A stretch of DNA of 64,000 nucleotides from Lysinibacillus odysseyi 34hs-1 = NBRC 100172 (GCF_001591965.1 NZ_BCVX01000015.1:1-64000), one strand, 5' to 3'; counted from the first letter of the stretch, positions 43,639 through 54,085 are shown. Translations and numbers: made by a program. Notes: a model not told the origin generated them from the sequence alone.

Positions 43639-45123
43639 TTACTCCTCATTTCCTAACACGGCTTCTATATAAATGTTTGGATCAGCTAACGTCTTGGCCG
43701 CATCTTCCACAAATGGAGAAACGGCTTCTGCTCCTATTCCAAGACTAATGATGCAGAGCGCCAATAAAGAAAATGCCGTCATGGACAATTTCGGAATCGG
43801 CTTTTGGTGATCTTCGCTGATTGTCGACTCTCCAAAGAATGATGCTAGTAAAATACGTAATAGCGAATATAATACAATGACGCTGGAAGCAAAGCCTAAT
43901 GCCAGCAGTACAAAATTTCCGCCTTCAATGGCACCCTGGCCAATAAGCACTTTCCCTATGAATCCGCTTAATGGCGGGATACCGGCAAGTGCACACATTA
44001 CAATAAAGTAAATCCAGCCGAACAATGGATAGTTTCGGATAAGACCGCTCATCCTTTTGACAATGATTTCGCCGGTCAAATACACCATCGTACCGATTAA
44101 TAAGAACAGCAGGGCTTTTGCAAGCATGTCATGTACCAAATAATAGATAGCCCCTGCAAAGCCTGTCTCAGTACCGGTAGCCAGCCCAATAAGGATAAAA
44201 CCAATCGCAATAATGATATTGTATGTGGCAATCGTGCGGACATCCTTTCCGGCAAGAGCCCCCATACAACCCGCTATAATAGTAAGACCCGCCATTACAC
44301 CAATAATTTGATGTGTAACTTCCTGGTTCATTGGGAACATCAATGTAAACGTGCGGAATAATGCGTAGACACCAACCTTTGTCAGCAATGCGGCAAATAG
44401 TGCCTGTACAGCTGTCGGTGGGACACTATAGGAACCTGGCAGCCAGAAGAACAGTAACAGCCCTGCCTTTAAGGCAAATACAAGCAAAAACAGGATGGCG
44501 ACCGTCGTAAGGACAGGATCTTGTCCAAGCTCTGTAACCCGTTGTGCGATATGTGCCATATTTAGTGTCTTTACTGTCCCATAAAGGAACGCCAAAGCAA
44601 CAAGGAACATCCAGGAAGCAACTACATTAATCAAGACATACTTGAGTGATTCCCGCAGCTGAATTTTTCCTCCGCCCAGCGCGACCAATACATACGAAGC
44701 AAGCAATGTGACTTCAAAGCAAACAAATAGGTTAAAAATATCCCCTGTCAAAAATGAGCCGTTTACTCCGGCGATTAAAAATAGAACAAATGGGTAGAAA
44801 AACATCCGTTCATGGCGTTCACCAATAGAAGTGAAGGCATATATCAAACAAATGGCGGTAATGACACTAGCGGTCAATACAAGAATAAGCGCAAATGAAT
44901 CGGCTACAAAAAGAATACCGTACGGAGGGAGCCATCCGCTGAAATCCAGCTTCATAATTCCTTCTATCTGCACAAGTCCCAATAGCAGAACAGTGATACC
45001 AATGACAAATACCATTGTCAGCAGACTGATAAGACGCTGAAGCTTAATGAAGTCACGAAGAAATACAAGCAGAATCGCCGTGATGATCGGGACAATCATC
45101 GGCAATACGATAATATTATTCAT
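43639..45123 (-). CDS. mrpD: Mrp antiporter subunit MrpD
   Basis: Large NuoM/NuoN-like proton- or sodium-channel subunit of 494 residues with about 14 helices. FEVTLLASYVLVALGG and KAGLLLFFWLPGSYSVPPTAVQAL (split) are typical, the conserved Glu and Lys of the proton path being in these segments. ATG 45123 is preferred because GGGAGG precedes it; it overlaps the MrpC end by 8 bases. Confidence 0.95.
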   Translation of the reverse strand: MNNIIVLPMIVPIITAILLVFLRDFIKLQRLISLLTMVFVIGITVLLLGLVQIEGIMKLDFSGWLPPYGILFVADSFALILVLTASVITAICLIYAFTSIGERHERMFFYPFVLFLIAGVNGSFLTGDIFNLFVCFEVTLLASYVLVALGGGKIQLRESLKYVLINVVASWMFLVALAFLYGTVKTLNMAHIAQRVTELGQDPVLTTVAILFLLVFALKAGLLLFFWLPGSYSVPPTAVQALFAALLTKVGVYALFRTFTLMFPMNQEVTHQIIGVMAGLTIIAGCMGALAGKDVRTIATYNIIIAIGFILIGLATGTETGFAGAIYYLVHDMLAKALLFLLIGTMVYLTGEIIVKRMSGLIRNYPLFGWIYFIVMCALAGIPPLSGFIGKVLIGQGAIEGGNFVLLALGFASSVIVLYSLLRILLASFFGESTISEDHQKPIPKLSMTAFSLLALCIISLGIGAEAVSPFVEDAAKTLADPNIYIEAVLGNEE

Positions 45124-45454
45124 CAGATGGCCCTCCCAACTCGCTGAAGTCATCTGTGTTATTTGTTTTATACATACGATAAGTCAAGACAAGAACAAAA
45201 GCTGTCACCGCAAAGCTAATAACTATAGCTGTCAAAATGAGTGCCTGGGGCAGCGCATCTGTATAGGGCCCGTCCGACTGGCTAAGCAGCGGGACATCTC
45301 CTTTTTTCAGACCACCTACTGCCAAAATCAATAAATGCACGGCATGCGATAATACAGCTGTTCCGATAATGACCCGAAGGATTTTACGTGAGAGGACTAA
45401 ATAGGTGGCAACCGCTACGAGAACACCAATACATATCATCATTAAAGATTCCAT
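45116..45454 (-). CDS. mrpC: Mrp antiporter subunit MrpC
   Basis: NuoK-like subunit of 112 residues with three helices, including VIIGTAVLSHAVHLLILAVG and DALPQALILTAIVISFAVTA. ATG 45454 starts one base after the mrpB stop with GAGGATGG upstream. Confidence 0.94.
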   Translation of the reverse strand: MESLMMICIGVLVAVATYLVLSRKILRVIIGTAVLSHAVHLLILAVGGLKKGDVPLLSQSDGPYTDALPQALILTAIVISFAVTAFVLVLTYRMYKTNNTDDFSELGGPSDE

Positions 45455-45455
45455 A

Positions 45456-45887
45456 CTATCCATCCTCACTTATACTTAAAATAATCGTCACCAGTGTTCC
45501 GATAACCGTCAAGGCTACACCGGCCTCAAAAATTGTGACCGTCGTTAAATGGGTTTTTCCTAACAGCGGGATATCAAAATAATCATCTGCCTGCCTTAAA
45601 AACGGTGCGCCAAAGAAAAGGGAGGCGATGGCACTTCCTGTAGAAAGAAGCACGCCGAGTGCTGCCACCTTTTTAAAATCAAAGGGCATTCCTTTATGGA
45701 CCGTCTCAATATCAAAGGTAATATACAAAAGCACAATGCCCGATCCAAGAACAAGACCGCCAATAAATCCTCCCCCCGGATCATTATGCCCTGCAAAGAA
45801 AAGGTAGACACCGAGCGTCAATACGATAAATACAACACCCTTTACGACTGTACGCAAAATGACATCATTTATTTTCAATGTCTGCAT
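45456..45887 (-). CDS. mrpB: Mrp antiporter subunit MrpB
   Basis: Membrane subunit of 143 residues, four helices, with the MnhB signature GHNDPGGGFIGGLVLGSGIVL. Its start overlaps the mrpA end by 23 bases. Confidence 0.95.
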   Translation of the reverse strand: MQTLKINDVILRTVVKGVVFIVLTLGVYLFFAGHNDPGGGFIGGLVLGSGIVLLYITFDIETVHKGMPFDFKKVAALGVLLSTGSAIASLFFGAPFLRQADDYFDIPLLGKTHLTTVTIFEAGVALTVIGTLVTIILSISEDG

Positions 45888-48273
45888 CCCCTTTCTTTGC
45901 CTTTAGCTTGATCAGTGTATAGACACCAAGGCCTGCAATAAATAGCACCACTACTTCCAGCATCGTATCAAATGCCCGGAAATCTCCCAAAATCGCATTT
46001 ACAATATTTTTACCGCCGGCCAGCTCATAGGCATTTTCAAAATAAACGGAGATAGCAGAAAACTCTTCATAGTTCATAACCGTCAATCCGATCAATGTGA
46101 CCGTTGCCCCTACTAAAATGGATACTAGGGCTTTTGAGTAGACGATAGCCCTTGGTGCCTTTTCCGGTTTCAGCGCCGGCAGGAATTTGAAGCTGATTAA
46201 AAACAGCGCAGTTGTGACAGATTCAACAACGAGCTGTGTCAGAGCTAAATCCGGTGCGCGGAAGATGACAAAGAAAAAGGCTACAGAATAACCTAATACC
46301 CCGTTCAGTAAAACAGAAGTAATGCGCCCCTTTGCAAACAGCAGTGCAACAGAAGCAAAAATCATGACCAAAACGAGAATCAGCTCATAATATTCAATCG
46401 AGGAGTCCTTGGACGGTGCCCAGCTGAACGCATCGGACAGCAGGAAGTACCCTGCCACTACCCCTACAAAAATAATGTATATATACAAAAAGTAGTAGGA
46501 GAGATTTCCGTTCATATACCGTTTTGTTATACTGCCGGATGTATTTTCGCTCGTAGTAATAACACGCTCGTACAGAGCATTCAGTGTATACTGCTCTGGA
46601 ATAAGGCGATAAATCGGGCGCCATTTCTTGAGCGTACGGTACAGAATCACTCCTAATACAATTACCCCAACTGTCATCAGTAGCTCTGTATTAATCCCAT
46701 GCCATGCATGTATGTGAGGCGTCAGTTCCTCCGAAGACGGAAAATCAGGATAAATACTCGCCATCGCCGGCTGCAATATATAATGTCCTAACACATTTGG
46801 GAAAAGGAAAATACCGATCACAAGCACGATTAAAATGAACGGCGAAATAAGCATGCCAAACGGTGCTTCATGAGGGGGCTTTTCAAGCCGCTCCGGTTTT
46901 ATCTTTCCGAGGAAAGTCCTTGCTACGATGATCATACAGTAGACGAATGTCAGCACACTTGCCACCCATGCAACAATCGGGAACAATAATCCAAATGCTT
47001 CAAGTGAGAAGATATTGAGCTCTGTAATATGCAATGTAGCAGCAAAGAACATTTCTTTACTTAAAAAACCATTGAATGGCGGAAGACCAGCCATAGAAAA
47101 ACTGCCGATCACTGCTATAGTAAAGGTGAATGGCATGAGTGCCACTAATCCGCCCAAACGACGGATATCACGTGTCCCTACTTCATGGTCGACAATCCCG
47201 ACCATCATAAATAGGGCTCCTTTGAATGTTGAATGATTGATCAAGTGAAAAAGCGCAGCAAATGTTGCCTGCGTATAAATCACCGACTCTGTGGAATAAC
47301 CGAGGCGCAATGCTGCAGATCCAAGCCCGAGTAGGCACATGATCAATCCAAGCTGGCTGACCGTCGAATAAGCAAGCAATGCTTTTAAATCGAATTGTTT
47401 TACTGCATTAAAGGATCCCCAGAAAAGCGTAAAGAGACCAATGAGACTTACTGCCCAGAACCATAGTTCATGTCCGCCGAAAATAGGCGTTGTACGGGCA
47501 ACCAAATAGATTCCTGCCTTGACCATTGTCGCTGAATGAAGATAGGCGGATACAGGGGTAGGTGCCTCCATAGCATCAGGCAGCCAAATATGGAATGGGA
47601 ATTGAGCAGATTTTGTAAATGCTCCGAGCAGTACAAGCAGCATGGCGGGTACAAATAAGGAATGCTTATGCAGTATATCCGTTTGGGAAATGAGAACCCT
47701 CACGCTAAATGTACCGCCAATCGCATAGAGCAGCAGAAACCCGGCAAGCATAGCGACGCCGCCTATAACGGTGATCGTCATCGCTTTACGTGCCCCAGCA
47801 CGGGAAGCTTTCCGGTGATGCCAAAACGCGATTAACAGGAACGAGGATACGCTTGTCAGTTCCCAGAATGCATAAAGGACCATTAAATTGTCTGATAGTA
47901 CTACTCCCAGCATGGCTCCCATAAAGAGCAGCAGGTAGCAATAAAAGTGATGTAGTGATTCTTTTGTCGATAGGTAAAAAATTGAGTATAAAATGACTAA
48001 ACTTCCGACACCCGTAATAAGCAGCCCAAGAATCATACTTAGACCATCTAAATAGGTGGTGAAATTTATATGGAATGAGGGAATCCACTCAACTGTATAG
48101 GTATAGGTTTCACCTTTTGCAATACGAGGGATATAAGTAGCTAAAAGTCCAAATAATATAACTGGTACCGCCAATACGGGCCAGCCGATATGCAAATTCG
48201 TAAAACGCCTGTACACAAAAGGAATACACGCGGCCACGAGAAATGGAAGCAAGATGGCAAGAATAATCGTCAC
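45865..48273 (-). CDS. mrpA: Mrp antiporter subunit MrpA
   Basis: Largest subunit, 802 residues, about 21 helices: a NuoL-like proton/sodium-channel part (1-500) with FWELTSVSSFLLIAFWHH, KSAQFPFHIWLPDAMEAPTPV and SATMVKAGIYLVAR, and a C-terminal MrpB-like extension (about 640-800) with APDLALTQLVVESVTTALFL. With the other six subunits it forms the hetero-oligomeric Na+/H+ antiporter for sodium and alkaline tolerance. GTG start behind TTGGGGGG. First gene of a seven-gene operon (mrpA-G). Confidence 0.96.
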   Translation of the reverse strand: MTIILAILLPFLVAACIPFVYRRFTNLHIGWPVLAVPVILFGLLATYIPRIAKGETYTYTVEWIPSFHINFTTYLDGLSMILGLLITGVGSLVILYSIFYLSTKESLHHFYCYLLLFMGAMLGVVLSDNLMVLYAFWELTSVSSFLLIAFWHHRKASRAGARKAMTITVIGGVAMLAGFLLLYAIGGTFSVRVLISQTDILHKHSLFVPAMLLVLLGAFTKSAQFPFHIWLPDAMEAPTPVSAYLHSATMVKAGIYLVARTTPIFGGHELWFWAVSLIGLFTLFWGSFNAVKQFDLKALLAYSTVSQLGLIMCLLGLGSAALRLGYSTESVIYTQATFAALFHLINHSTFKGALFMMVGIVDHEVGTRDIRRLGGLVALMPFTFTIAVIGSFSMAGLPPFNGFLSKEMFFAATLHITELNIFSLEAFGLLFPIVAWVASVLTFVYCMIIVARTFLGKIKPERLEKPPHEAPFGMLISPFILIVLVIGIFLFPNVLGHYILQPAMASIYPDFPSSEELTPHIHAWHGINTELLMTVGVIVLGVILYRTLKKWRPIYRLIPEQYTLNALYERVITTSENTSGSITKRYMNGNLSYYFLYIYIIFVGVVAGYFLLSDAFSWAPSKDSSIEYYELILVLVMIFASVALLFAKGRITSVLLNGVLGYSVAFFFVIFRAPDLALTQLVVESVTTALFLISFKFLPALKPEKAPRAIVYSKALVSILVGATVTLIGLTVMNYEEFSAISVYFENAYELAGGKNIVNAILGDFRAFDTMLEVVVLFIAGLGVYTLIKLKAKKGDADIENK

Positions 48274-48832
48274 AAACTAAAACCCCCCAAGAATATCGAA
48301 ACTGATACTGTATGAAATCAAATATGCTTAAGTATAATGATTTACGGATTCGGCTTTGTGCCCGCTGAACATGGATCAGTCAGCCCAGATTGTCCGATAC
48401 AACGAACAAAGGCGAACTTCCTTTTCAAGAATGTCATTTTCTATTGCATGACTCTTTTCATTCCCTCTCTACATCTGTGATAAGGTACCCGTTAAAGGAC
48501 ACCCTAAAACGGTACTTATTGAGGGCGAAACCTTTTGCAGCAGAAGGAAAAGTTGAAAATAAGAAACAGACTTGACTAAAGATTTAACTCACTTCATAAT
48601 ATTGTTTCATATAGTAAGAAAGTAAACTTCAATGGTGCAATTTGTTTCGATTTTAATATTTTTTAAAAGAAATTACAAAATTCCAATATGCCATACATGT
48701 TAAGTATACAATAGAAATAGGTGCCTTGCACTGCATGAAGCCTATTTTTCACTTATTTATACTATTTTTCTCGAATTATCGACTGCATTGAGTAGATGTA
48801 AGTTCAAATATTTAAAAGAGGTGCAAACTGAA
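48274..48832. other. Divergent region between mrp operon and stress gene
   Basis: 559 bases. Contains the candidate mrp leader, a bulged hairpin GTACC-CGTT / AACGGTAC (48484-48514), and a possible minus promoter TTGCAC-N18-TACTAT (48611-48640). A hairpin AATAGG / CCTATT (48716-48755) precedes the plus-strand gene. The plus frame 48390-48575 is not gene-like. Confidence 0.4.
48352..48413 (-). ncRNA. Candidate structured leader of mrp operon (three-way junction)
   Basis: About 80-140 bases upstream of the mrpA start the minus strand can fold as a three-stem junction: an outer helix (48352-48359 with 48406-48413, 7 of 8 pairs), a five-base-loop hairpin (TTGT / ACAA, 48390-48402) and a second hairpin (GCTGA / TCAGC, 48364-48384). 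I do not recognise a known riboswitch. A separate hairpin at 48484-48514 lies further upstream. Folding was judged by eye. Confidence 0.3.
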
Positions 48833-49525
48833 ATGAAGCATTTGAGAGGCCGAATGGATGAAAGCATTTTAGTTTGTGTGTACTACGGCTTAAATGGTGA
48901 AAGACTCATTCGTAGAGGACATAAACTAGCCACATTACTGGATTGCCCATTGTATGTGCTGACAGTAGATGCAAAACCACTGGACGCATTTGATGCGGAA
49001 AAATCCCGTTACATGGAGCAATGGAGAGAGCTTGCAGAGGAGCTGCAAGTTGAAGAGTTTATTATTAAAGATAATGAGAAGCGTCCAATCCAAAAAGTTG
49101 TCAATGAAATAGCACGTAATTATGATATTACACAAATTATCGTCGGCCAAAGTGCCCAGAGCCGTTGGGAAGAAATTACAAAGGGTTCCTTACTGAATGT
49201 ATTATTGAAAGAAGTGCCATTTGTTGACTTCCATATCGTCTCGATTAAGCGCCCTACAGAAGATGATTCCTATGATGTATATGAAAAAGGTGTACGTGCC
49301 TATTTGGTTGAGACGGAAGATCATTTCAAGGTTGCCTTCACGTGTCCTAAGTTATCCTCTATTGAGGGGATTTTCTTTAAGGAGATCGGGACAGACTTTG
49401 ATAACGGTATTTTTAAATTTACGTACAATAATAAAATGCATGAGTTAACGATTACTGAAGGAATGGTCGTTAACCCGGAGAAAATTCCAGACAACGCCAA
49501 GCCGTCATTAAACCCTGGCATGTAA
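48833..49525 (+). CDS. Universal stress (UspA/KdpD-like) domain protein
   Basis: Cytoplasmic protein of 230 residues. Residues about 8-140 resemble the Usp-like domain of KdpD (ILVCVYYGLNGERLIRRGHKLATLLDCPLYVLTVD, split here) with ITQIIVGQSAQSRWEEITKGSLLNVLLK, the ATP-binding G-x-S region. Residues 150-230 are unrecognised. ATG 48833 follows AAAGAGGTG; the frame extends to 48788 without a ribosome site. It is divergent from mrpA, which hints at an ion- or pH-stress role, but that is inference. Confidence 0.8.
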   Translation: MKHLRGRMDESILVCVYYGLNGERLIRRGHKLATLLDCPLYVLTVDAKPLDAFDAEKSRYMEQWRELAEELQVEEFIIKDNEKRPIQKVVNEIARNYDITQIIVGQSAQSRWEEITKGSLLNVLLKEVPFVDFHIVSIKRPTEDDSYDVYEKGVRAYLVETEDHFKVAFTCPKLSSIEGIFFKEIGTDFDNGIFKFTYNNKMHELTITEGMVVNPEKIPDNAKPSLNPGM

Positions 49526-49608
49526 GATAATATATCGTATGCTCCTTTGCTATAGGGATGGCAATCCGCCGCAGAGGTCATATTTTTAGTCAATATTTAT
49601 AAAAAGCA

Positions 49609-49651
49609 GAGCTGCCCAGAAAGTTCCGATTTTCTGGACAGCTCCTTTTTT
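49609..49651 (+). terminator. Terminator of stress-domain gene
   Basis: GAGCTGCCCAGAAA / TTTCTGGACAGCTC stem followed by TTTTTT. Confidence 0.83.
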
Positions 49652-49678
49652 CAAACTCATTACAGGAGCGTTGAAGCA

Positions 49679-50380
49679 ATGCAGTATAAAAAAATTAAGC
49701 AAAAAAAATTATATGAGCAGGTAGCAGACGCTATCGAACAGCAGATAATAAAGAAAAAGCTTTTGCCGGGTGATCGTCTCGATTCTGTGGAACAGCTTTC
49801 AAAAAGTTATGATGTAGGGCGCTCAGCCATCCGGGAAGCACTGATGTCCCTGCAGGCAAAGGGCTTGATTGAGATCCGCCATGGAGAAGGGACATTTGTC
49901 CGGCATTTGAGTACTGATGATATTACTATCCAAATGCCCCCTTCCTCACTTTTCAATAAAAAAGACATAAAGGAAATCTTTGAAATACGGGAACTGCTGG
50001 AACTCGGTGTCATCGAAAAGGCAGCTGTACGTCGCTCACAGGATGATCTTCTTTGCCTGCAGCACGCTCTTCATACGATGAATGAAGCACTGACAGATCA
50101 TCAGGCAAGCAGTGAGGCTGATTTCTTATTCCATACAACGATCGCTAAAGCGGCTGATAACCAGCTGCTCGTAACAATGCTTGAACATATTTCTAAGCCT
50201 CTTGCCGATCAGATCCAGCAGACACGTGTGTTGCTGGCCGCTACTAATCCACCGGCATTGGAACAGCTGCACAAAGAGCATGCAGCTATCTACGAAGCGA
50301 TTGAAAAACAGGATGGAAAAGCAGCCAAAGAAGCAATGTCTCGCCATCTCGCCACTGTAGAAAAAATGATTTTCATTTAA
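49679..50380 (+). CDS. lutR: GntR/FadR family regulator LutR
   Basis: Repressor of 233 residues. Winged helix (about 10-75) with LYEQVADAIEQQIIKKKLLPGDRL (split) and YDVGRSAIREALMSLQAKGLIEIRHGEGTFV (split), the GntR pattern, then an FCD helical domain (about 95-230) with EIFEIRELLELGVIEKAAVRR, FHTTIAKAADNQLL and EHAAIYEAIEKQDGKAAKEAMSRHL, whose His and Asp bind metal/ligand in relatives. It precedes lutABC with a perfect palindrome between, so it should control lactate use. The lutR symbol is by context. Confidence 0.88.
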   Translation: MQYKKIKQKKLYEQVADAIEQQIIKKKLLPGDRLDSVEQLSKSYDVGRSAIREALMSLQAKGLIEIRHGEGTFVRHLSTDDITIQMPPSSLFNKKDIKEIFEIRELLELGVIEKAAVRRSQDDLLCLQHALHTMNEALTDHQASSEADFLFHTTIAKAADNQLLVTMLEHISKPLADQIQQTRVLLAATNPPALEQLHKEHAAIYEAIEKQDGKAAKEAMSRHLATVEKMIFI

Positions 50381-50426
50381 GAATCTCGTTTTCTACACAA
50401 TATTCTATTACACACTTATTTATCCT

Positions 50427-50472
50427 GGTCATCAGATGACCTGTTGACTTCCTTTTTTACAAACTGTACAGT
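50427..50472 (+). promoter_or_regulatory. lutA promoter with GntR palindrome
   Basis: Perfect 15-base palindrome GGTCATCAGATGACC (50427-50441) immediately precedes TTGACT (50444-50449), a 17-base spacer and TACAGT (50467-50472). The TGGTC-n-GACC form fits FadR-type GntR operators. The palindrome is firm; the promoter leaves a leader of only about 13 bases, so that part is less sure. Confidence 0.65.
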
Positions 50473-50491
50473 AAAAAAAAGGAGTGATTGG

Positions 50492-51208
50492 ATGAAGATC
50501 TCGCTATTTGCCACATGTTTAGTGGATTTGTTTCAAAGCAACATTGGAAAAAGTACAGTGGAGCTACTAGAACGGCTCGGTTGTTCTGTCGATTTTCCAA
50601 AAGGCCAAACATGCTGCGGACAGCCTGCTTATAACAGCGGCTACGTAAAAGCCTCTCGCGACACAATGAAACATACAATCCGGACTTTTGAGAATGCCCA
50701 ATACGTTGTCTGTCCTTCCGGGTCATGCGCTTATATGCTAAAGGAATATCCCCACTTATTAGAGGATGAACCGTATTGGCAGGAGCGGGCCCAAATGCTG
50801 GCTCTGAAAACTTACGAACTCACACAATTTATCGTGGATGTCTTAAAGATCGAAGATGTAGGTGCAAAGCTGGAAGGAACAGCTACATATCATCCTTCCT
50901 GTCATATGACCCGCTTATTACAAGTACAAAGTGCCCCGATTACACTCCTTCGGCATGTGAAGGGTCTGGAGGTTATTGAGCTTCCGTTAAAGGAAAATTG
51001 CTGTGGATTTGGCGGTACCTTCTCGGTGAAGATGAGCGCAATATCAGAACAAATGGTAGATGAAAAGGTTGCGAGTATCCAATCAACGGGCGTTCACTAT
51101 TTAGTCGGTGCTGATGCTGGCTGTTTAATGAATATCGGCGGCCGAATGAAACGACAGAACTTACAAGTAGAGACAAAACATATTGCTGAAATTCTAAATA
51201 TGGTGTAA
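50492..51208 (+). CDS. lutA: L-lactate utilization protein LutA
   Basis: (Fe-S) oxidoreductase subunit of 238 residues of the LutABC L-lactate oxidase complex. Two CCG domains: [11 protein letters not shown] near 36 and [11 protein letters not shown] near 170, plus [14 protein letters not shown] near 132. ATG 50492 follows AAAAGGAG; the longer frame from 50444 overlaps the promoter. Confidence 0.95.
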   Translation: MKISLFATCLVDLFQSNIGKSTVELLERLGCSVDFPKGQTCCGQPAYNSGYVKASRDTMKHTIRTFENAQYVVCPSGSCAYMLKEYPHLLEDEPYWQERAQMLALKTYELTQFIVDVLKIEDVGAKLEGTATYHPSCHMTRLLQVQSAPITLLRHVKGLEVIELPLKENCCGFGGTFSVKMSAISEQMVDEKVASIQSTGVHYLVGADAGCLMNIGGRMKRQNLQVETKHIAEILNMV

Positions 51209-51222
51209 AGGGGGAACCAGGA

Positions 51223-52653
51223 ATGTCGATGAAAATTTCTAATGAGCAATTCCCAAATCGGCTGGAGGAAAATATTCAAAATGAATTTATGCGCAATGCT
51301 GTTTCTTCCGCTCAGCACCGTTTTCAAACACGCCGTGCTGCTGCAGCCGAGCAGCTGGGCAACTGGGAAGAATGGCGGAATCATGGAGAGGAAATCCGCC
51401 AGCATGTCCTTGCCAATCTGGATTATTACTTATATGAGCTTAGTGAGAATGTAGTAAAACAAGGCGGCCATGTATTTTTTGCCGAGACGGCAGAAGAGGC
51501 AAATGATTATATTGTATCAATCGCAAAGAAAAAGCAAGCTAGGAAAATAGTGAAAGCGAAATCCATGGTAACAGAAGAAATTAGCCTAAATGATCATTTA
51601 GAGCAGGCCGGCTGTGAAGTAATCGAAACAGATCTTGGAGAATATATTTTGCAATTAGATGATCATGACCCTCCTTCCCATATTGTAACGCCTGCCCTTC
51701 ATAAAAATAAGGAACAGATCCGGGAGGTCTTTGCCGAAAAGAACGGATACACCCAATCTTCGGTTCCCGAGGACCTTGCCCTGCACGCAAGGCAGGTATT
51801 ACGCGAACACTTCCTAACAGCAGATATCGGCATTACAGGATGCAACTTTGCTGTCGCGGAAACAGGCTCTATATGCCTTGTGACGAATGAAGGGAATGCT
51901 GACCTCGTCTCTGCCCTGCCAAAAACACAAATTTCCGTTATGGGGATGGAGCGGCTCGTTCCTACATTTGAAGAGATGGAAGTACTCGTAAGTCTGTTGA
52001 CACGAAGCGCTGTCGGGCAAAAGCTGACAAGCTATATTACCGTACTGACAGGAGCAAAAAAAGCGCTGGAAGTAGATGGACCTGAGGAGTTTCATCTTGT
52101 CATTGTCGATAATGGACGTTCTTCCATTTTAGGAAGTGAATTTGAACCGATTCTACAATGTATCCGCTGTGCAGCCTGTATCAATGTATGTCCTGTGTAC
52201 CGGCAAATTGGCGGACATTCATACGGCTCTATCTATTCTGGTCCAATTGGGGCAGTCCTCTCTCCCCTTCTCGGTGGATATGATGACTATAAAGAGCTTC
52301 CTTACGCTTCAACGCTTTGCGGTGCGTGTACAGATGTGTGCCCCGTGAAAATCCCGCTTCACCAGCTGCTGCTTAAGCATCGAGAAGTGATTGTAGAACG
52401 TGAAGGACGCGCACCTATCAGTGAAGCTGCCTTAATGAATGCATTCGGATTTGGAACTGCATCCAGCTCCCTGTATCGTTTTGGTTCAAAAATGGCATCA
52501 GCCGTTATGAAGCCGTTCGGTAATGGAGAGACGATTTCTAACGGTCCAGGTCCGTTAAAGGCCTGGACGGATATTCGCGAATTCCCAGCCCCGAATAAAG
52601 AGCGTTTCCGTGATTGGTTTGAAAAACATAAGAAAGAGGGTGACCATTCATGA
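51223..52653 (+). CDS. lutB: L-lactate utilization protein LutB
   Basis: Iron-sulfur subunit of 476 residues. N-terminal LUD domain with [19 protein letters not shown] near 208, then two 4Fe-4S motifs [19 protein letters not shown] (near 312) and [15 protein letters not shown] (near 365). Start ATG behind GGGGGAACCAGG; 14 bases after lutA. Works with LutA and LutC to oxidise lactate to pyruvate. Confidence 0.96.
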   Translation: MSMKISNEQFPNRLEENIQNEFMRNAVSSAQHRFQTRRAAAAEQLGNWEEWRNHGEEIRQHVLANLDYYLYELSENVVKQGGHVFFAETAEEANDYIVSIAKKKQARKIVKAKSMVTEEISLNDHLEQAGCEVIETDLGEYILQLDDHDPPSHIVTPALHKNKEQIREVFAEKNGYTQSSVPEDLALHARQVLREHFLTADIGITGCNFAVAETGSICLVTNEGNADLVSALPKTQISVMGMERLVPTFEEMEVLVSLLTRSAVGQKLTSYITVLTGAKKALEVDGPEEFHLVIVDNGRSSILGSEFEPILQCIRCAACINVCPVYRQIGGHSYGSIYSGPIGAVLSPLLGGYDDYKELPYASTLCGACTDVCPVKIPLHQLLLKHREVIVEREGRAPISEAALMNAFGFGTASSSLYRFGSKMASAVMKPFGNGETISNGPGPLKAWTDIREFPAPNKERFRDWFEKHKKEGDHS

Positions 52654-53333
52654 CTATTGCAAACCGTGAGCATTTTCTCACTAATATTGCCAGCCGCCTC
52701 GGACGCTCTCCTTCTAAAGAAAAGCCTAAGCGCATTTGGAAATATAACCCACAGGCAATGGTACTGAAGGATTACTCGCAGGATGAGCTTGTGCAGGTTC
52801 TAGTGAAGCAATGTGCAAACATTCATACGGCGGTTATGACATGTACAGTAGAAGAGCTCCCTCATACTTTTCAGAAAGCGATGGAAAGTTACGGAAATGG
52901 CACCGGCATCTATAGTAAAGATCCGCGGTTTGGAGATATGGGACTAACCTCCCTGCTTACGCTCAATCCAGCGTTACATGAATGGGACTATGAAAAAGGA
53001 AATGCCAATATCAAGATGGCAGAGCAGGCCAATATCGGGATTGTCATTAGCGATATAACACTCGCAGAATCGGGTACGATTGTAGTACAGACAAGCAAGG
53101 ACAATGGCCGGACGTTATCTTACCTGCCGTCTAATTCTATTGCCATCATTCCAAAGAGTACGATTGTTCCGCGAATGACGCAGGCTGCCCAGCAGCTGCG
53201 GGCAAACCCGGTTACAGCGTCATCTATCCACTTTATTACCGGCCCGAGTAATTCTGCCGACATTGAAATGAAGCTGGTCGTTGGTGTGCATGGTCCTATA
53301 CGGATGACTTATCTTATTGTAGAGGGTATATAA
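52650..53333 (+). CDS. lutC: L-lactate utilization protein LutC
   Basis: LUD-domain subunit of 227 residues with [40 protein letters not shown] and [23 protein letters not shown] (split), the LutC pattern. Starts with a 4-base overlap (ATGA) with lutB, ending the operon at a strong terminator. Confidence 0.95.
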   Translation: MTIANREHFLTNIASRLGRSPSKEKPKRIWKYNPQAMVLKDYSQDELVQVLVKQCANIHTAVMTCTVEELPHTFQKAMESYGNGTGIYSKDPRFGDMGLTSLLTLNPALHEWDYEKGNANIKMAEQANIGIVISDITLAESGTIVVQTSKDNGRTLSYLPSNSIAIIPKSTIVPRMTQAAQQLRANPVTASSIHFITGPSNSADIEMKLVVGVHGPIRMTYLIVEGI

Positions 53334-53356
53334 GAAAATTTACCAGAGACGTAAAA

Positions 53357-53388
53357 AACAACGGCAGACCGATTGCCGTTGTTTTTCT
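53357..53388 (+). terminator. Terminator of lut operon
   Basis: AACAACGGCA / TGCCGTTGTT perfect stem followed by TTTTT. Confidence 0.88.
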
Positions 53389-53437
53389 AGGGGGAACTAC
53401 ATTAAAAAAAACAGATATCTGGTTTAATTTTCTCCCG

Positions 53438-54085
53438 TCAGCTCACCTGTCCGCCGGATATCACTACATCTGTCTCATGCTTTACAGCGGATGCAATAGC
53501 TATCTTTAAGCCTTCTACGATTGTCTCCATTGCCATATGCGGCTGTCCTGGATGGTGGACTGCCTGTTCCGGTAAAAATGGGATATGAATAAATCCGCCT
53601 CGTACCGCTTTTTTAGACTCAGTTAAATAATGCATAAGACCGTAAAATAAATGATTGCAGACAAAGGTTCCGGCAGTTTGGGATACAGATGCCGGAATAC
53701 CGCCTTCTTTCATATCCTTTACCATAGCCTTAATCGGAAGCGTAGACCAGTAGCCAACCGGTCCGCCCTCAGCTACAGGTGTATCAATTGGCTGGTTGTT
53801 CTCATTATCCGCTATACGGGCATCGTTTACATTAATCGCTACCCGTTCTATTGTAATATCCGGCCTTCCACCAGCCTGTCCAACACAAATGACGATTTCC
53901 GGATTCGTTTCTTCTATCGCTTGGATTAATCGTTCGCAGGATAGCCCAAATACTGTAGGGATCTCTTGAATCTCCACTTCATATTCATCAACCTGCCAGC
54001 CTTTCAATTGTTTAACGCTCTCTAATGCAGGATTAATGCTCTCTCCTCCAAATGGGTCAAAACCAGTAACTAAAATCTTCTTCAT
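53438..54085 (-). CDS. pcp: Pyrrolidone-carboxylate peptidase
   Basis: Cytoplasmic cysteine peptidase (family C15) of 215 residues that removes N-terminal pyroglutamate. The catalytic triad is visible: Glu80 ([15 protein letters not shown]), Cys143 ([11 protein letters not shown]) and His167 ([13 protein letters not shown]). N-terminal [17 protein letters not shown] is the family signature. Length is normal. Confidence 0.97.
   Translation of the reverse strand: MKKILVTGFDPFGGESINPALESVKQLKGWQVDEYEVEIQEIPTVFGLSCERLIQAIEETNPEIVICVGQAGGRPDITIERVAINVNDARIADNENNQPIDTPVAEGGPVGYWSTLPIKAMVKDMKEGGIPASVSQTAGTFVCNHLFYGLMHYLTESKKAVRGGFIHIPFLPEQAVHHPGQPHMAMETIVEGLKIAIASAVKHETDVVISGGQVS

Noticed and set aside
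48390-48575. Plus-strand ORF of 61 codons upstream of the stress gene
   Set aside because: No ribosome site and it crosses the candidate mrp leader structures.
48716-48755. Hairpin AATAGG / CCTATTTTT before the stress-domain gene
   Set aside because: Looked like an attenuator or riboswitch end, but no upstream aptamer-like structure was seen; the stem is short.
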